Below are positions 23,304 through 31,306 of a DNA stretch of 64,000 nt, piece after piece. The stretch covers positions 361,718-425,717 of the forward strand of contig NZ_SJOM01000007.1 of the NCBI RefSeq assembly GCF_004762045.1. The letters are read 5' to 3'. Under the pieces are notes generated by a model. That model searched no databases. It worked only from the letters and a program-made list of their open reading frames with translations, and was not told the DNA's origin. The translations under genes were made by a program, and so were the position numbers. Positions within the stretch are counted from its first letter, which is position 1; every line of letters begins with the position of its first letter. The stretch is from Mycobacterium sp. DL99. GTDB lineage: Bacteria; Actinomycetota; Actinomycetes; Mycobacteriales; Mycobacteriaceae.

Positions 23304-23348
23304 CAACGAAATGGTCGTTCCCGGCGCGCGGGAACGACCATTTCGTTG
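23304..23348 (-). terminator. Strong hairpin terminator behind the sdh operon
   Basis: A perfect 19-bp inverted repeat (CAACGAAATGGTCGTTCCC and its complement) encloses a 7-base GGCGCGC loop, 24 bases beyond the sdhB stop codon. It is the most stable hairpin seen in the window and fits a mycobacterial terminator without a U tract. Confidence 0.8.
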
Positions 23349-23371
23349 ATCTCGATGGCTGGGCGCAGGAA

Positions 23372-24121
23372 CTACCGCCTGAACAGCTTGTTGCCCAACC
23401 ACACGATCGGGTCGTACTTGCGGTCCGCCACCCGTTCCTTCATCGGGATCAGCGCGTTGTCGGTGATCTTGATGTTTTCCGGGCACACCTCGGTGCAGCA
23501 CTTGGTGATGTTGCAGTAGCCGAGGCCGAACTCCTCCTGAGCCATGTCCTTGCGGTCCAGCACGTCGAGCGGGTGCATGTCCAACTCGGCGATCCGCATG
23601 TGGAACCGCGGCCCGGCGAACGCCTCCTTGTTCTCCTCGTGGTCACGCACCACGTGGCAGACGTTCTGGCACAGGAAGCACTCGATGCACTTGCGGAATT
23701 CCTGGCTGCGCTCGACGTCCACTTGCTGCATCCGGTACTCGCCGGGCTGCAGTTCCTTGGGCGGCGTGAATGACGGGATCTGGCGGGCTTTTTCGTAGTT
23801 GAACGACACATCGGTCACCAGGTCGCGCATCACCGGGAAGGTGCGCAGCGGCGTGATGGTCACCGTCTCGGACGGGTCGAAGGTCGACATCCGGGTCATG
23901 CACATCAGCCGCGGGCGGCCGTTGATCTCGGCCGAACAGGATCCGCACTTGCCGGCCTTGCAGTTCCACCGCACCGCCAGATCGCCGGCCTGGGTGGCCT
24001 GCAGCCGGTGGATGATGTCGAGCACCACCTCGCCGTCGTTCACCTCGACGGTGTAGTCCTGCAACTCGCCGCCGGTGTCATCGCCGCGCCAGACGCGCAG
24101 GTTCGCGTTGTAGGCACTCAT
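23372..24121 (-). CDS. sdhB: Succinate dehydrogenase / fumarate reductase iron-sulfur subunit (Sdh1 type)
   Basis: 249 residues. Three cluster-binding sets are visible: the [2Fe-2S] group C-x4-C-x2-C plus a later Cys (CKAGKCGSC ... LMC), the [4Fe-4S] group C-x2-C-x2-C-x3-C (CIECFLCQNVC) and the [3Fe-4S] region CCTEVCP. It passes electrons from the SdhA flavin to the membrane anchor. It starts 2 bases after the sdhA stop, in the order anchor-SdhA-SdhB. This matches Rv0247c and the Sdh1 operon of M. smegmatis, as recalled. Confidence 0.93.
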   Translation of the reverse strand: MSAYNANLRVWRGDDTGGELQDYTVEVNDGEVVLDIIHRLQATQAGDLAVRWNCKAGKCGSCSAEINGRPRLMCMTRMSTFDPSETVTITPLRTFPVMRDLVTDVSFNYEKARQIPSFTPPKELQPGEYRMQQVDVERSQEFRKCIECFLCQNVCHVVRDHEENKEAFAGPRFHMRIAELDMHPLDVLDRKDMAQEEFGLGYCNITKCCTEVCPENIKITDNALIPMKERVADRKYDPIVWLGNKLFRR

Positions 24122-24123
24122 GC

Positions 24124-26031
24124 TCAGCCCTTCCGATCGGGGTGTTCGGCCAGTTCTTGCTCGGTGTAATACTTTTCGAGTTCGGACAGCTCGAACGTGG
24201 CCAGCAGGTCCTCCCTCATCGGCAGCTGGGACTCGGGCGTCACCGTCACGTCCGGCACCACCTGATCGTCGCCGGCCGCGCGGCACACCAGCAGGGTGTT
24301 GCGCCAGTTGGCGTCCATGTCCGGATAGTCGTCGCGGGTGTGCCCGCCGCGGCTTTCCGTCCTGGCCAGCGCGGCCTTGGCCACGCACTCACTGACCAGC
24401 AGCATGTTGCGCATGTCGATGGCCAGGTGCCAGCCCGGGTTGAAGACGCGACCGCCCTCCACGCTGACGTTGTGTACGCGGGTGCGGAGCTCGGCGAGCT
24501 TGGCCAGGGCTTCCTCGATCTCGTCGGCCTTGCGGATGATGCCGACCAGGTCGTTCATGCACTGTTGCAGCTCGGCATGCAGCGTGTACGGATTCTCCGG
24601 ATGCGCGTGAGATTCGAACGGCGCCAACGCCAACTCGGTGGCCTCGATGATCGCGGCCTCGGAAACCGCGGGCCGCTCCGGCAGTGCCTGCACGTAGTCG
24701 GCAGCACCGAGGCCGGCGCGCCGGCCGAACACCAGCAGATCCGAAAGTGAGTTGCCGCCAAGGCGGTTGGAGCCGTGCATGCCGCCCGAGCACTCGCCCG
24801 CCGCGAACAGGCCGGGTGTGGTCGCCCCACCGGTGTCGGGATCGACCTCGATGCCGCCCATCACGTAGTGACAGGTGGGGCCGACTTCCATCTCGTCTTT
24901 GGTGATGTCGACCTCGGCCAGCTCCATGAACTGGTGGTACATCGACGGCAGCCGTCGCTTGATCTCCTCGGTCGGCATGCGCGAGGCGATGTCGAGGTAC
25001 ACGCCGCCGTGCGGTGAGCCGCGGCCCGCCTTCACCTCGGAGTTGATGGCGCGGGCCACTTCGTCGCGGGGCAGCAGGTCAGGGGTGCGCCGCGCGGAGT
25101 CGTTGTCCTTGAGCCACTGGTCGGCTTCTTCCTCGGTCTCGGCGTACTGGCCCTTGAACACCGCGGGGATGTAGTCGAACATGAACCGCTTGCCCTCGGA
25201 GTTCTTGAGCACTCCGCCGTCACCACGGACACCCTCGGTGACCAAGATGCCCTTCACCGACAGCGGCCAGACCATGCCGGTGGGGTGGAACTGGATGAAC
25301 TCCATGTTGATCAGGCCCGACCCGGCGCGCAGGGCCAGGGCATGGCCGTCACCGGTGTACTCCCACGAGTTCGACGACACCTTGAACGACTTGCCGATAC
25401 CGCCGGTGGCCAGCACGATCGCGGGGGCTTCGAACAGCACGAAGTTGCCGGTCTCGCGGTAGTAGCCGAAGGCGCCGGCAATCCGGTCGCCGTCTTTGAT
25501 CAGGTCGGTGATGGAGCACTCGTGGAAGACCTTGATCCGGGCCTCGTAATCGCCGAGTTCCCTCTTGTCCTCCTGCTGTAGCGACACGATCTTCTGCTGC
25601 AGGGTGCGGATGATCTCCAGGCCGGTGCGGTCACCGACGTGGGCCAGCCGCGGGTAGGTGTGCCCGCCGAAGTTGCGCTGGCTGATCCGGCCGTCCTTGG
25701 TCCGGTCGAACAGGGCCCCATAGGTTTCCAGCTCCCAGACCCGGTCGGGGGCTTCCTGCGCGTGCAGTTCGGCCATCCGCCAGTTGTTGAGGAACTTGCC
25801 GCCGCGCATGGTGTCACCGAAGTGAACCTGCCAGGAGTCCTTGGTGTTGACGTTGCGCATGGCTGCCGCGCAGCCGCCCTCGGCCATCACGGTGTGGGCC
25901 TTGCCGAACAACGACTTGGTCACCACCGCCACCCGCAGGCCGCGTTCGCGGGCCTCGATCACCGCGCGCAGACCCGCTCCGCCGGCACCGATCACGACGA
26001 CGTCGTAAGTGTGCCGTTCCAACTCGCCCAT
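24124..26031 (-). CDS. sdhA: Succinate dehydrogenase / fumarate reductase flavoprotein subunit (Sdh1 type)
   Basis: 635 residues from ATG 26031. The open frame reaches 26826, but that extension is antisense-free shadow of the anchor gene and is rejected. Visible motifs are the dinucleotide fold G-A-G-G-A-G (residues 15-20), the covalent FAD His46 in GKAHTVMAEGG, the substrate-site HPTGM segment and GSNRLGGNSLSDLLVFG. It oxidises succinate to fumarate at the cytoplasmic face of the membrane. It is the central gene of the operon, equivalent to Rv0248c. Confidence 0.94.
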   Translation of the reverse strand: MGELERHTYDVVVIGAGGAGLRAVIEARERGLRVAVVTKSLFGKAHTVMAEGGCAAAMRNVNTKDSWQVHFGDTMRGGKFLNNWRMAELHAQEAPDRVWELETYGALFDRTKDGRISQRNFGGHTYPRLAHVGDRTGLEIIRTLQQKIVSLQQEDKRELGDYEARIKVFHECSITDLIKDGDRIAGAFGYYRETGNFVLFEAPAIVLATGGIGKSFKVSSNSWEYTGDGHALALRAGSGLINMEFIQFHPTGMVWPLSVKGILVTEGVRGDGGVLKNSEGKRFMFDYIPAVFKGQYAETEEEADQWLKDNDSARRTPDLLPRDEVARAINSEVKAGRGSPHGGVYLDIASRMPTEEIKRRLPSMYHQFMELAEVDITKDEMEVGPTCHYVMGGIEVDPDTGGATTPGLFAAGECSGGMHGSNRLGGNSLSDLLVFGRRAGLGAADYVQALPERPAVSEAAIIEATELALAPFESHAHPENPYTLHAELQQCMNDLVGIIRKADEIEEALAKLAELRTRVHNVSVEGGRVFNPGWHLAIDMRNMLLVSECVAKAALARTESRGGHTRDDYPDMDANWRNTLLVCRAAGDDQVVPDVTVTPESQLPMREDLLATFELSELEKYYTEQELAEHPDRKG

Positions 26032-26093
26032 GAAAATCCCCACTCGCCTTTCGCGTGTATGTACTTGTCGGCCAACGAATTCAGTTGGGCGAC

Positions 26094-26915
26094 TCAGCCG
26101 ATGAACCTGAGATCGGAGATGGTGCCGCTGGCCACCAACATGATGTAGAAGTCGGTGAGGACCAGGGTGCCCAGCGTGATCCAGGCGAAGAGCATGTGGC
26201 GGGTGTTGAGCTTGCTCACCTGTGTCCACATCCAGTAGCGCACAGGGTGTTTGGAGAAGTGCTTGAGCCGGCCGCCGGTGACGTGCCGGCAGGAGTGGCA
26301 GGACACCGTGTAGACCCACAGCAGGATGACGTTGCCGGTCAGGATGATGTTGCCCAGGCCGAACCCGAAGCCGGACGGCGAATGGAACGCGGTGATCGCG
26401 TCGTAGGTGTTGACCAGGGAGATGAGCACCGCGGCGTAGAAGAAGTACCGGTGCAGGTTCTGCATGATCAGCGGAAGACGGGTTTCCCCAGTGTATTTCG
26501 CGTGCGGTTCGGCCACCGCGCAGGCGGTCGGCGACTGCCACACCGACCGGTAGTACGCCTTGCGGTAGTAGTAACAGGTCAGCCGGAAGGCCAACAGGAA
26601 CGGCAGTGAGATGAACGCCATCGGAATGAACCACGGCAGCTCGCCGACCCATTGACCGAAGTGGCTCGATCCGGGCGCGCAGGCCGTGCTGACGCACGGC
26701 GAATAGAAGGGCGTCAGGTAGTGGTAGTCCGCTACCCAGTACGCGCTTCCCCAGAACGCCCGGACCGTCGCATAGATGACGAACGTCGCGAGCCCCAGAT
26801 TGGTCAATAGTGGTGCCTGCCACCACCGGTCGGTCCGTAGGGTGCGTTGGGGGATCTGCGCTCGTGTAGGCGAGAAGACCCCGGTCGCGCGACGGTCAGC
26901 GGTGGGTGCGCTCAC
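26094..26915 (-). CDS. Sdh1 membrane anchor subunit
   Basis: 273 residues, GTG start at 26915 with GAAAGGGAA just upstream. About five hydrophobic helices are visible, with His-containing segments (NLHRYFFYAAV, VSCHSCRHV, LNTRHMLFAW) that could ligate haem. It is a single large anchor instead of separate small SdhC/SdhD, the form seen in Rv0249c. It holds SdhAB on the membrane and reduces quinone. It ends 62 bases before sdhA. Confidence 0.85.
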   Translation of the reverse strand: MSAPTADRRATGVFSPTRAQIPQRTLRTDRWWQAPLLTNLGLATFVIYATVRAFWGSAYWVADYHYLTPFYSPCVSTACAPGSSHFGQWVGELPWFIPMAFISLPFLLAFRLTCYYYRKAYYRSVWQSPTACAVAEPHAKYTGETRLPLIMQNLHRYFFYAAVLISLVNTYDAITAFHSPSGFGFGLGNIILTGNVILLWVYTVSCHSCRHVTGGRLKHFSKHPVRYWMWTQVSKLNTRHMLFAWITLGTLVLTDFYIMLVASGTISDLRFIG

Positions 26916-26967
26916 GGTTCCCTTTCTGAGGTTCAGTTGTTTCGTCGGGCGTCAAACGCCCGTGAGC

Positions 26968-27264
26968 TCAGCGGTATCCGCCGAGACCCTCGTCAGCGAC
27001 GTCCTGCCAGAACTCGCTTCCGTATTGGGTGTCGGGGATGCCGATTTTCTCGCGGGCCTGTTGTTGGCGTGTCACGCCGTGACGCATCTCCAACTCTTCG
27101 GCGTCGATGTCCAACCGCTCGATATCGTTGAGGATCCGCTCGGCGTCGTTCATCACGCGGCGCATGGCAGGGGAATCCCCGTACTTCGACGCCAACGTGG
27201 TGACACAGCGACGCATGTCGCCGATCAGGTTGTGCAGTTCAGAGAACTCGGTGGTGGTGGACAA
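26968..27264 (-). CDS. Conserved small protein heading the sdh1 operon (Rv0250c-like)
   Basis: 98 residues. TTG start at 27264, supported by GAGGAGG 4 bases upstream. The protein is mostly helical and charged with no TM segment. It occupies the Rv0250c position ahead of the anchor gene and resembles it as I recall. Its function is unknown. The position suggests an accessory or assembly role for Sdh1, which is inference. Confidence 0.75.
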   Translation of the reverse strand: MSTTTEFSELHNLIGDMRRCVTTLASKYGDSPAMRRVMNDAERILNDIERLDIDAEELEMRHGVTRQQQAREKIGIPDTQYGSEFWQDVADEGLGGYR

Positions 27265-27437
27265 GTGACCTCCTCGGGCTGAAGGTGTCAGGGCTCACAG
27301 TACGACAACCAATGCTAGCCACATCACGATCGAGACGTGATGCGCATCACGTCAGAGGGGGTGTTGCGGACCGCTCGCGATGAGCCGCCCGAACCCGGGT
27401 CGTAGTGTTGGTTGCACCGGCTTCGCGCCTGGCCGAA

Positions 27438-27463
27438 GGACATCTGAGCAGGACATCTGAGCA
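27438..27463. repeat. 13-bp exact tandem repeat
   Basis: GGACATCTGAGCA occurs twice, end to end, finishing 12 bases before the ATG of the ICL-family gene and running up to its Shine-Dalgarno. It could be a recent duplication in the 5' leader or a pair of binding half-sites. Confidence 0.7.
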
Positions 27464-27475
27464 CCTGGAGGATCA

Positions 27476-28234
27476 ATGAGTGAGACCACGTTGCAGGAGC
27501 GGGCGGCGACATTACTGGCGCTGCACCAACCCGGCAACCCCGTTGTGTTGCCCACTGTGTGGGATGCCTGGTCGGCGCGACTGGCGGTGGGCGAGGGCTT
27601 CTCTGCGCTCACCGTGGGTAGCCATCCGCTGGCCGATTCCATCGGTAAGGCCGACGGCGAGGTGATGTCGTTCGACGACCTGCTGACCCGGGTGCGGCAA
27701 ATCACCGACGCGGTCGACGTGCCTGTCTCGGTGGACATCGAGTCCGGTTACGGCGAGCGTCCGGAGCGGCTGATCGAGGGTCTGCTCGACGTCGGGGCGG
27801 TCGGGCTCAACATCGAGGACACCGTGCACAAGGAGGGCAAGCGACTGCGCAGTTCGGCCGAGCACGCCGAGCTGGTGGGTCAGCTACGCGCGGCTGCGGA
27901 CGCCGCGGGAGTGCATGTGGTGATCAACGCGCGCACCGACCTGTTCCTGCGCAACGACGGAGATGACGCCGACCGGGTTGATCGCGCGATCGCCCGGCTG
28001 TCCGAGGCCGCCGCTGCCGGTGCCGACTCGCTGTTCCCGCCGGGACTGCGTGATCCGGAAGCGTTGGCGCGCTTGGTGTCTGAGGTACCGCTGCCGGTCA
28101 GTGTGACCGTTCCGCCCGATACCGCCGAGCTCGCCGAACTGACGGCCGCCGGCGTCGGGCGCGTCACCTTCGGTCCGTTCCTGCAGGCCGTACTGAGTGC
28201 GCGGGCCAAAGAGGTGCTCGGCCGCTGGCGGTAG
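27476..28234 (+). CDS. Isocitrate lyase / PEP mutase family enzyme
   Basis: 252 residues, ATG 27476 with GGAGG 6 bases upstream. The TIM-barrel signatures are present: VLPTVWDAWSARL, the metal-binding SVDIESGYGE segment, LNIEDT and INARTDLF. The catalytic K-K-C-G-H motif of true isocitrate and methylisocitrate lyases is absent, placing it in the PEP-mutase-like branch (carboxyvinyl-phosphonate mutase or oxaloacetase-type relatives). The substrate cannot be named. It is monocistronic, with a tandem repeat in its leader. Confidence 0.82.
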   Translation: MSETTLQERAATLLALHQPGNPVVLPTVWDAWSARLAVGEGFSALTVGSHPLADSIGKADGEVMSFDDLLTRVRQITDAVDVPVSVDIESGYGERPERLIEGLLDVGAVGLNIEDTVHKEGKRLRSSAEHAELVGQLRAAADAAGVHVVINARTDLFLRNDGDDADRVDRAIARLSEAAAAGADSLFPPGLRDPEALARLVSEVPLPVSVTVPPDTAELAELTAAGVGRVTFGPFLQAVLSARAKEVLGRWR

Positions 28235-28326
28235 CCGTCAGCGATTTGTGCAAACTGCCGCTTCTCGGCGTGCGATCTGTGCCAATAATGACGCACTGAT
28301 ACGTCGAGCAGGCAGGATGCATTGCG

Positions 28327-28815
28327 ATGGATTGGCGCACAAGGCGCGTGGTGACGTTGGCGGCGGCGGGCGGGGTGGTGCTCAGCGGGATCGGCGCCCC
28401 GCCGGCCAGTGCTTCGTCGTTCTCTCCGTTCTCGAATCAGATCCGGAACTGTGATTTCGTCGCGGCACTGTTCCTCGACGGAATGGGGTCGGGTTCCGGC
28501 TCGGGATGGGCCGATGTCAGCAGAGACGGCTCGAATGTGAGTGCGCAGGTGCACATGCAGTCGGCCCGGCCCGACACCGACTACCAGGTCAGGCTCATCC
28601 AGCTGCCCCGCGCGTCGGTCGCCACGTGCAATCCGGGCGATCCGGGGGTGTCCGGGGGTGTGCTGCACACGGATGCCGGCGGTACCGCGACCATCAACGT
28701 GTCTGGGCCGTCCATGGACAAGGCGAACGCGGCCTGGGTGGTCGTCGAGGGACCGCCTGCGCCGGGACGCAGCCGTGGTGACGTCTACACCTCGGACTTC
28801 CTGGCGAAGTTCTGA
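28327..28815 (+). CDS. Secreted hypothetical protein
   Basis: 162 residues. The N-terminus (MDWRTRRVV, hydrophobic core, P-A-S-A-S) is a Sec signal peptide cleaved near residue 35. The mature part has two Cys that could form a disulfide (in IRNCDF and VATCNP), Gly/Ser-rich loops and an apparent beta-rich pattern. I recognise no catalytic motif. It is bounded downstream by a strong bidirectional hairpin. Confidence 0.72.
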   Translation: MDWRTRRVVTLAAAGGVVLSGIGAPPASASSFSPFSNQIRNCDFVAALFLDGMGSGSGSGWADVSRDGSNVSAQVHMQSARPDTDYQVRLIQLPRASVATCNPGDPGVSGGVLHTDAGGTATINVSGPSMDKANAAWVVVEGPPAPGRSRGDVYTSDFLAKF

Positions 28816-28820
28816 GTTGC

Positions 28821-28861
28821 CCGAAAGCCGGTGGAATCCAACGGGTTCCACCGGCTTTCGG
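28821..28861. terminator. Bidirectional hairpin terminator
   Basis: A perfect 16-bp inverted repeat (CCGAAAGCCGGTGGAA and its complement) with a 9-base loop lies between the converging secreted-protein and EamA genes. It should end transcription from both sides. Confidence 0.8.
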
Positions 28862-28871
28862 CGTCGGCGAC

Positions 28872-29780
28872 TCACCGGAGGCGGATGCGCACGGCCAGGG
28901 CGGCGCACCCGATGACCACGGCACCGCCGAGCACCGTCGACCACGTCAGCCGCTCGTGCAGTAGCAGTGCCGCCCAGCCGATGGTCATCACCGGCTGGAT
29001 CAACTGCACCTGGCTCACCTGGGTCATCGGTCCGATGGCGAGGCCGCGGTACCAGGCGAAGAAGCCCAGGTACATGCTGACCGCCGCCAGGTAGCCGAAC
29101 GCGGCCCACTGCACCGGCGTCGCATTCGGCGGCTGCTGTACGACGGCCAGCACCGTCAGGGTCAGCATCACCGGCGCCGCGACCACCAGCGCCCAGGACA
29201 CCGTCTGCCAGGCGCCCAGTTCCCTCGCCAGCAATCCGCCCTCGGCGTACCCGATCGCAGCCGCGAGAACCGCGCCGAACAGCAGTAGGTCCGGCCAGGC
29301 CAGATGACCGAATCCGGCGCCGTGGACCATGGCGAACACCACCGCGGCCAGCGCTCCGGCTGCGGCCAACGCCCAGAACGCGGCCGGCGGACGTTCGTGG
29401 CCGCGCAACACCGCGCACACCGCGGTGGCGGCCGGCAGCAATGCCACCACGATGGCGCCGTGGCTGGCGGGAACCACCGTGAGCGCGTAGGAGGTCAGTA
29501 GCGGGAAGCCCGCCACGACACCGGCTGCCACGACGGCCAGCCGGGCCCATTGCCGGGCCGAGGGCAGTACCTGCCGGGTCAGGGCGAGTGCGGCCACCGC
29601 GATGGCGGCGGCGACGACGGCGCGCCCGGCGCCGATGAACAGCGGGGACAGTCCGCCGGTAGCCACCTTGGTGAACACGATGGTGAACGAGAACGCCGTG
29701 ACGCCCAGCAGGCCCCACCACAACCCCGGGTGGGATAGCGCAGTCGAGTTATTCCGAGTAGCGCTACTCTGTATCAACAT
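28872..29780 (-). CDS. EamA/DMT-family transporter
   Basis: About 302 residues with ten hydrophobic segments in two EamA repeats, ending in a short basic tail (RIRLR). ATG 29780 is the obvious start, but it overlaps the start of the divergent MocR gene and puts the palindrome 29756-29769 inside the coding region. A TTG at 29723 just before the first TM helix would leave the operator intergenic and may be real. Family members export amino acids or metabolites. Pairing with a MocR/GntR regulator is common. Substrate unknown. Confidence 0.82.
   Translation of the reverse strand: MLIQSSATRNNSTALSHPGLWWGLLGVTAFSFTIVFTKVATGGLSPLFIGAGRAVVAAAIAVAALALTRQVLPSARQWARLAVVAAGVVAGFPLLTSYALTVVPASHGAIVVALLPAATAVCAVLRGHERPPAAFWALAAAGALAAVVFAMVHGAGFGHLAWPDLLLFGAVLAAAIGYAEGGLLARELGAWQTVSWALVVAAPVMLTLTVLAVVQQPPNATPVQWAAFGYLAAVSMYLGFFAWYRGLAIGPMTQVSQVQLIQPVMTIGWAALLLHERLTWSTVLGGAVVIGCAALAVRIRLR
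29756..29769. promoter_or_regulatory. 14-bp palindromic operator for the MocR/EamA pair
   Basis: GAGTAGCGCTACTC is perfectly self-complementary and ends 9 bases before the MocR ATG. Its place between divergent genes suggests binding by the MocR protein and joint control of both genes. Confidence 0.55.
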
Positions 29781-31191
29781 GGATAACGATAGCACTGAGC
29801 GGATCGTGTCCGGCCTGCGAAAGTGGATCGCCACCGCGCCGCCCGGCGCGCAGCTACCGTCCAACCGGGCCCTGGTGGCTGACTATGCGGCCAGCCCGGT
29901 GACGGTCGCCAAGGCCATGCGCACGCTGCGCAGCCTGGGGTTGGTGGAGAGCCGGCCGGGGGTCGGGACGTTTGTGCGGGCGGTACCCAGTGCGCGTCTG
30001 CCCGACTATGGCTGGCAGACCGCGGCGCTGCGGTCGCCACAGGCGCGGATCCCCGCACTGTCGACGCCGCTGCGCGGCGTCGCGCCTGACGTGATCGCGC
30101 TGCACGCCGGTTATCCCGTCCGCGAACTGCTTCCTCAACGGCTGGTCCGTACCGCACTCGCGCGAGCCGCCCGCGGGGACACCGCGCTCAGCGTGGCGCC
30201 GGCACCCGGCCGGCCCGACCTGCAGGCCTGGTTCGCCCAGGAACTGGCCGAGGCGTACGGCGCCGGCGTCACCGCGCCGACGGCTCGTGAGGTGATCGTG
30301 CTGCCTGGGAGTCAGAGCGGTCTGAGCTCGATCTTCCGCGCACTGGTCGGGTTCGGTCAGCCGATGTTGATCGAGTCGCCCAGCTACTGGGGGGCCATCC
30401 TGGCCGCGGCCCAGTGCGGCGTGCGGCTGGTGCCCGTGCCCAGCGGGCCGCGGGGGCCTGAGCCCGAAGAGCTGTCGCGGGCCTTCGACGAGACCGGCGC
30501 CCGGGTGTTCTACGCGCAGCCCAACTACGCCAATCCGACCGGTGCCCAATGGGATCCAGAACTCGCGAGCCAGATTCTGGAGGTGGTTCGCAGCCACGGT
30601 GCATTCCTGGTCGAGGACGATTGGGCCCACGATTTCGGCATCGAGAGCACCTCCAGGCCGGTGGCGGCTTCCGACGACGCCGGACACGTCATCTATCTGC
30701 GGTCGCTGACCAAGAGCGTGTCACCGTCGATCCGGGTGGGGGCGATGGTGGCCAGAGGTCCTGCGCGGGACCGGATTCTGGCCGACCGTGGTGCGGAATC
30801 GATGTACGTCAGCGGGTTGTTGCAGGCCGCGGCACTCGACGTGGTCACCCAGCCGGCCTGGCGTACCCATCTGCGCGACCTGCGTCAGCAGTTGCAGGCC
30901 CGGCGTGACCTCTTGATCGCCTCCTTGGCCGAGCATGCCCCGGGCGCGCAGTTGGAACACGTGCCACGTGGCGGGCTGCATCTGTGGCTGCGACTCCCCG
31001 ACGCGATCAACCTGCAGCGGCTGGTCCGCGACTGCGAGGCTGATTCCGTGTTGGTCGCGGCGGGCAACGAGTGGTTTCCCGCCGAGCCGTCCGGGCCGTA
31101 CCTGCGACTCAACTATTCCGGGCCCGATCCGCAACGTTTTGCCGAGGCCGCCCGGGTCATCGGCCGGGCGCTGGCCCGCCAGCTGGGTTAG
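29779..31191 (+). CDS. MocR-type regulator (GntR wHTH fused to class I aminotransferase fold)
   Basis: 470 residues from ATG 29779. The open frame extends back to 29602, but that is antisense to EamA. The N-terminal GntR winged helix spans about residues 5-70 (LPSNRALVADY, VTVAKAMRTL, GVGTFVR). After a linker, a PLP aminotransferase-like domain follows (QPNYANPTGAQW, SLTKSVSPSIRVG with the candidate PLP Lys). MocR proteins use the PLP domain as an effector sensor. Divergent to the EamA transporter, it most likely controls that gene and itself through the 14-bp palindrome. Confidence 0.88.
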   Translation: MDNDSTERIVSGLRKWIATAPPGAQLPSNRALVADYAASPVTVAKAMRTLRSLGLVESRPGVGTFVRAVPSARLPDYGWQTAALRSPQARIPALSTPLRGVAPDVIALHAGYPVRELLPQRLVRTALARAARGDTALSVAPAPGRPDLQAWFAQELAEAYGAGVTAPTAREVIVLPGSQSGLSSIFRALVGFGQPMLIESPSYWGAILAAAQCGVRLVPVPSGPRGPEPEELSRAFDETGARVFYAQPNYANPTGAQWDPELASQILEVVRSHGAFLVEDDWAHDFGIESTSRPVAASDDAGHVIYLRSLTKSVSPSIRVGAMVARGPARDRILADRGAESMYVSGLLQAAALDVVTQPAWRTHLRDLRQQLQARRDLLIASLAEHAPGAQLEHVPRGGLHLWLRLPDAINLQRLVRDCEADSVLVAAGNEWFPAEPSGPYLRLNYSGPDPQRFAEAARVIGRALARQLG

Positions 31192-31247
31192 CTGGACCTC
31201 ACGGCCGCGCGTCCTCACATGTGCGTCGCGCGGACCGTGAGCACACC

Positions 31248-31263
31248 GTGACGGGCGCGTCAC
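31248..31263 (+). promoter_or_regulatory. GlnR/NnaR-like box upstream of nirB
   Basis: GTGAC-N6-GTCAC (an inverted GTGACG/CGTCAC repeat) is close to the GlnR consensus GTnAC-n6-GAAAC. It ends 43 bases before the nirB ATG. A box at exactly the same distance precedes narK (38506-38521). Confidence 0.6.
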
Positions 31264-31270
31264 ACAGGGC

Positions 31271-31300
31271 GACAATTCGGCAACTTCGGGTTCCTAACCT
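31271..31300 (+). promoter_or_regulatory. nirB: Putative leaderless nirB promoter
   Basis: TAACCT (31295-31300) fits the TAnnnT -10 form and lies 6 bases before the nirB ATG, so transcription should start at or next to the ATG. GACAAT at 31271-31276 is a possible weak -35 with an 18-base spacer. There is no Shine-Dalgarno before nirB, which supports a leaderless mRNA. Confidence 0.5.
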
Positions 31301-31306
31301 CGCCAT

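Noticed and set aside
26032..26826. Upstream extension of sdhA by 265 codons
   Set aside because: The extra part is the membrane anchor gene read in another frame. SdhA similarity begins only at ATG 26031.
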